Under the pieces are notes generated by a model that was not told the DNA's origin, did no database searches, and saw only the letters and a program-made list of their open reading frames with translations. Positions 7,104 to 7,104 of a stretch of 7,104 nt of DNA are shown here, one piece after another. Each line of letters starts with the position of its first letter. Position 1 is the stretch's first letter. The DNA lies in NCBI GenBank assembly GCA_013298205.1, contig JAAFJZ010000126.1, positions 1-7,104 of the forward strand. The letters are read 5' to 3'. This DNA is from Cytophagales bacterium (GTDB taxonomy: Bacteria > Bacteroidota > Bacteroidia > Cytophagales > UBA9547). The translations under genes were made by a program, and so were the position numbers.

Positions 7104-7104
7104 A

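Overview
The window looks like a chromosome segment of an AT-rich member of the Bacteroidota. The evidence is a fused HisB of the type common in that phylum (lacking the enterobacterial zinc-cysteine cluster), starts without a Shine-Dalgarno sequence, TAnnTTTG promoter-like boxes, and a gene resembling the Bacteroidota family DUF6934. The genus cannot be named from the sequence.

Layout. On the minus strand, 1-1143 is an AT-rich multi-pass membrane protein resembling GT-C glycosyltransferases, running off the left edge. 1144-1459 has no gene. 1460-1754 is a toxin-antitoxin remnant: an intact 52-residue antitoxin-like gene overlapping the surviving C-terminal third of a PIN-domain (VapC-type) toxin that has lost its start and most catalytic residues. 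1755-2008 is non-coding, with a GC-rich patch and a short hairpin. 2009-2622 is a tightly coupled two-gene module: a DUF6934-like gene broken by a frameshift, followed by a 55-residue partner. 2836-5729 is gcvP, the glycine decarboxylase P-protein, almost perfectly preserved but split in two frames by a 2-base duplication near 4809-4812. On the plus strand, 5988-7103 is bifunctional hisB, divergent from gcvP, with a promoter-like box and an 8+8 bp inverted repeat just upstream.

Two conserved metabolic genes (one-carbon/glycine catabolism and histidine synthesis) sit to the right of an accessory strip of low-GC and decaying genes. The two genes share only an intergenic region of 258 bp. The strip (1-2622) holds at least two separate small modules, each with one damaged member and one intact small protein. 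The most interesting points are the toxin remnant with its intact antitoxin, the DUF6934-like/small-protein pair (a candidate module of unknown function), the exact lesion in gcvP, and the operator-like palindrome at hisB.
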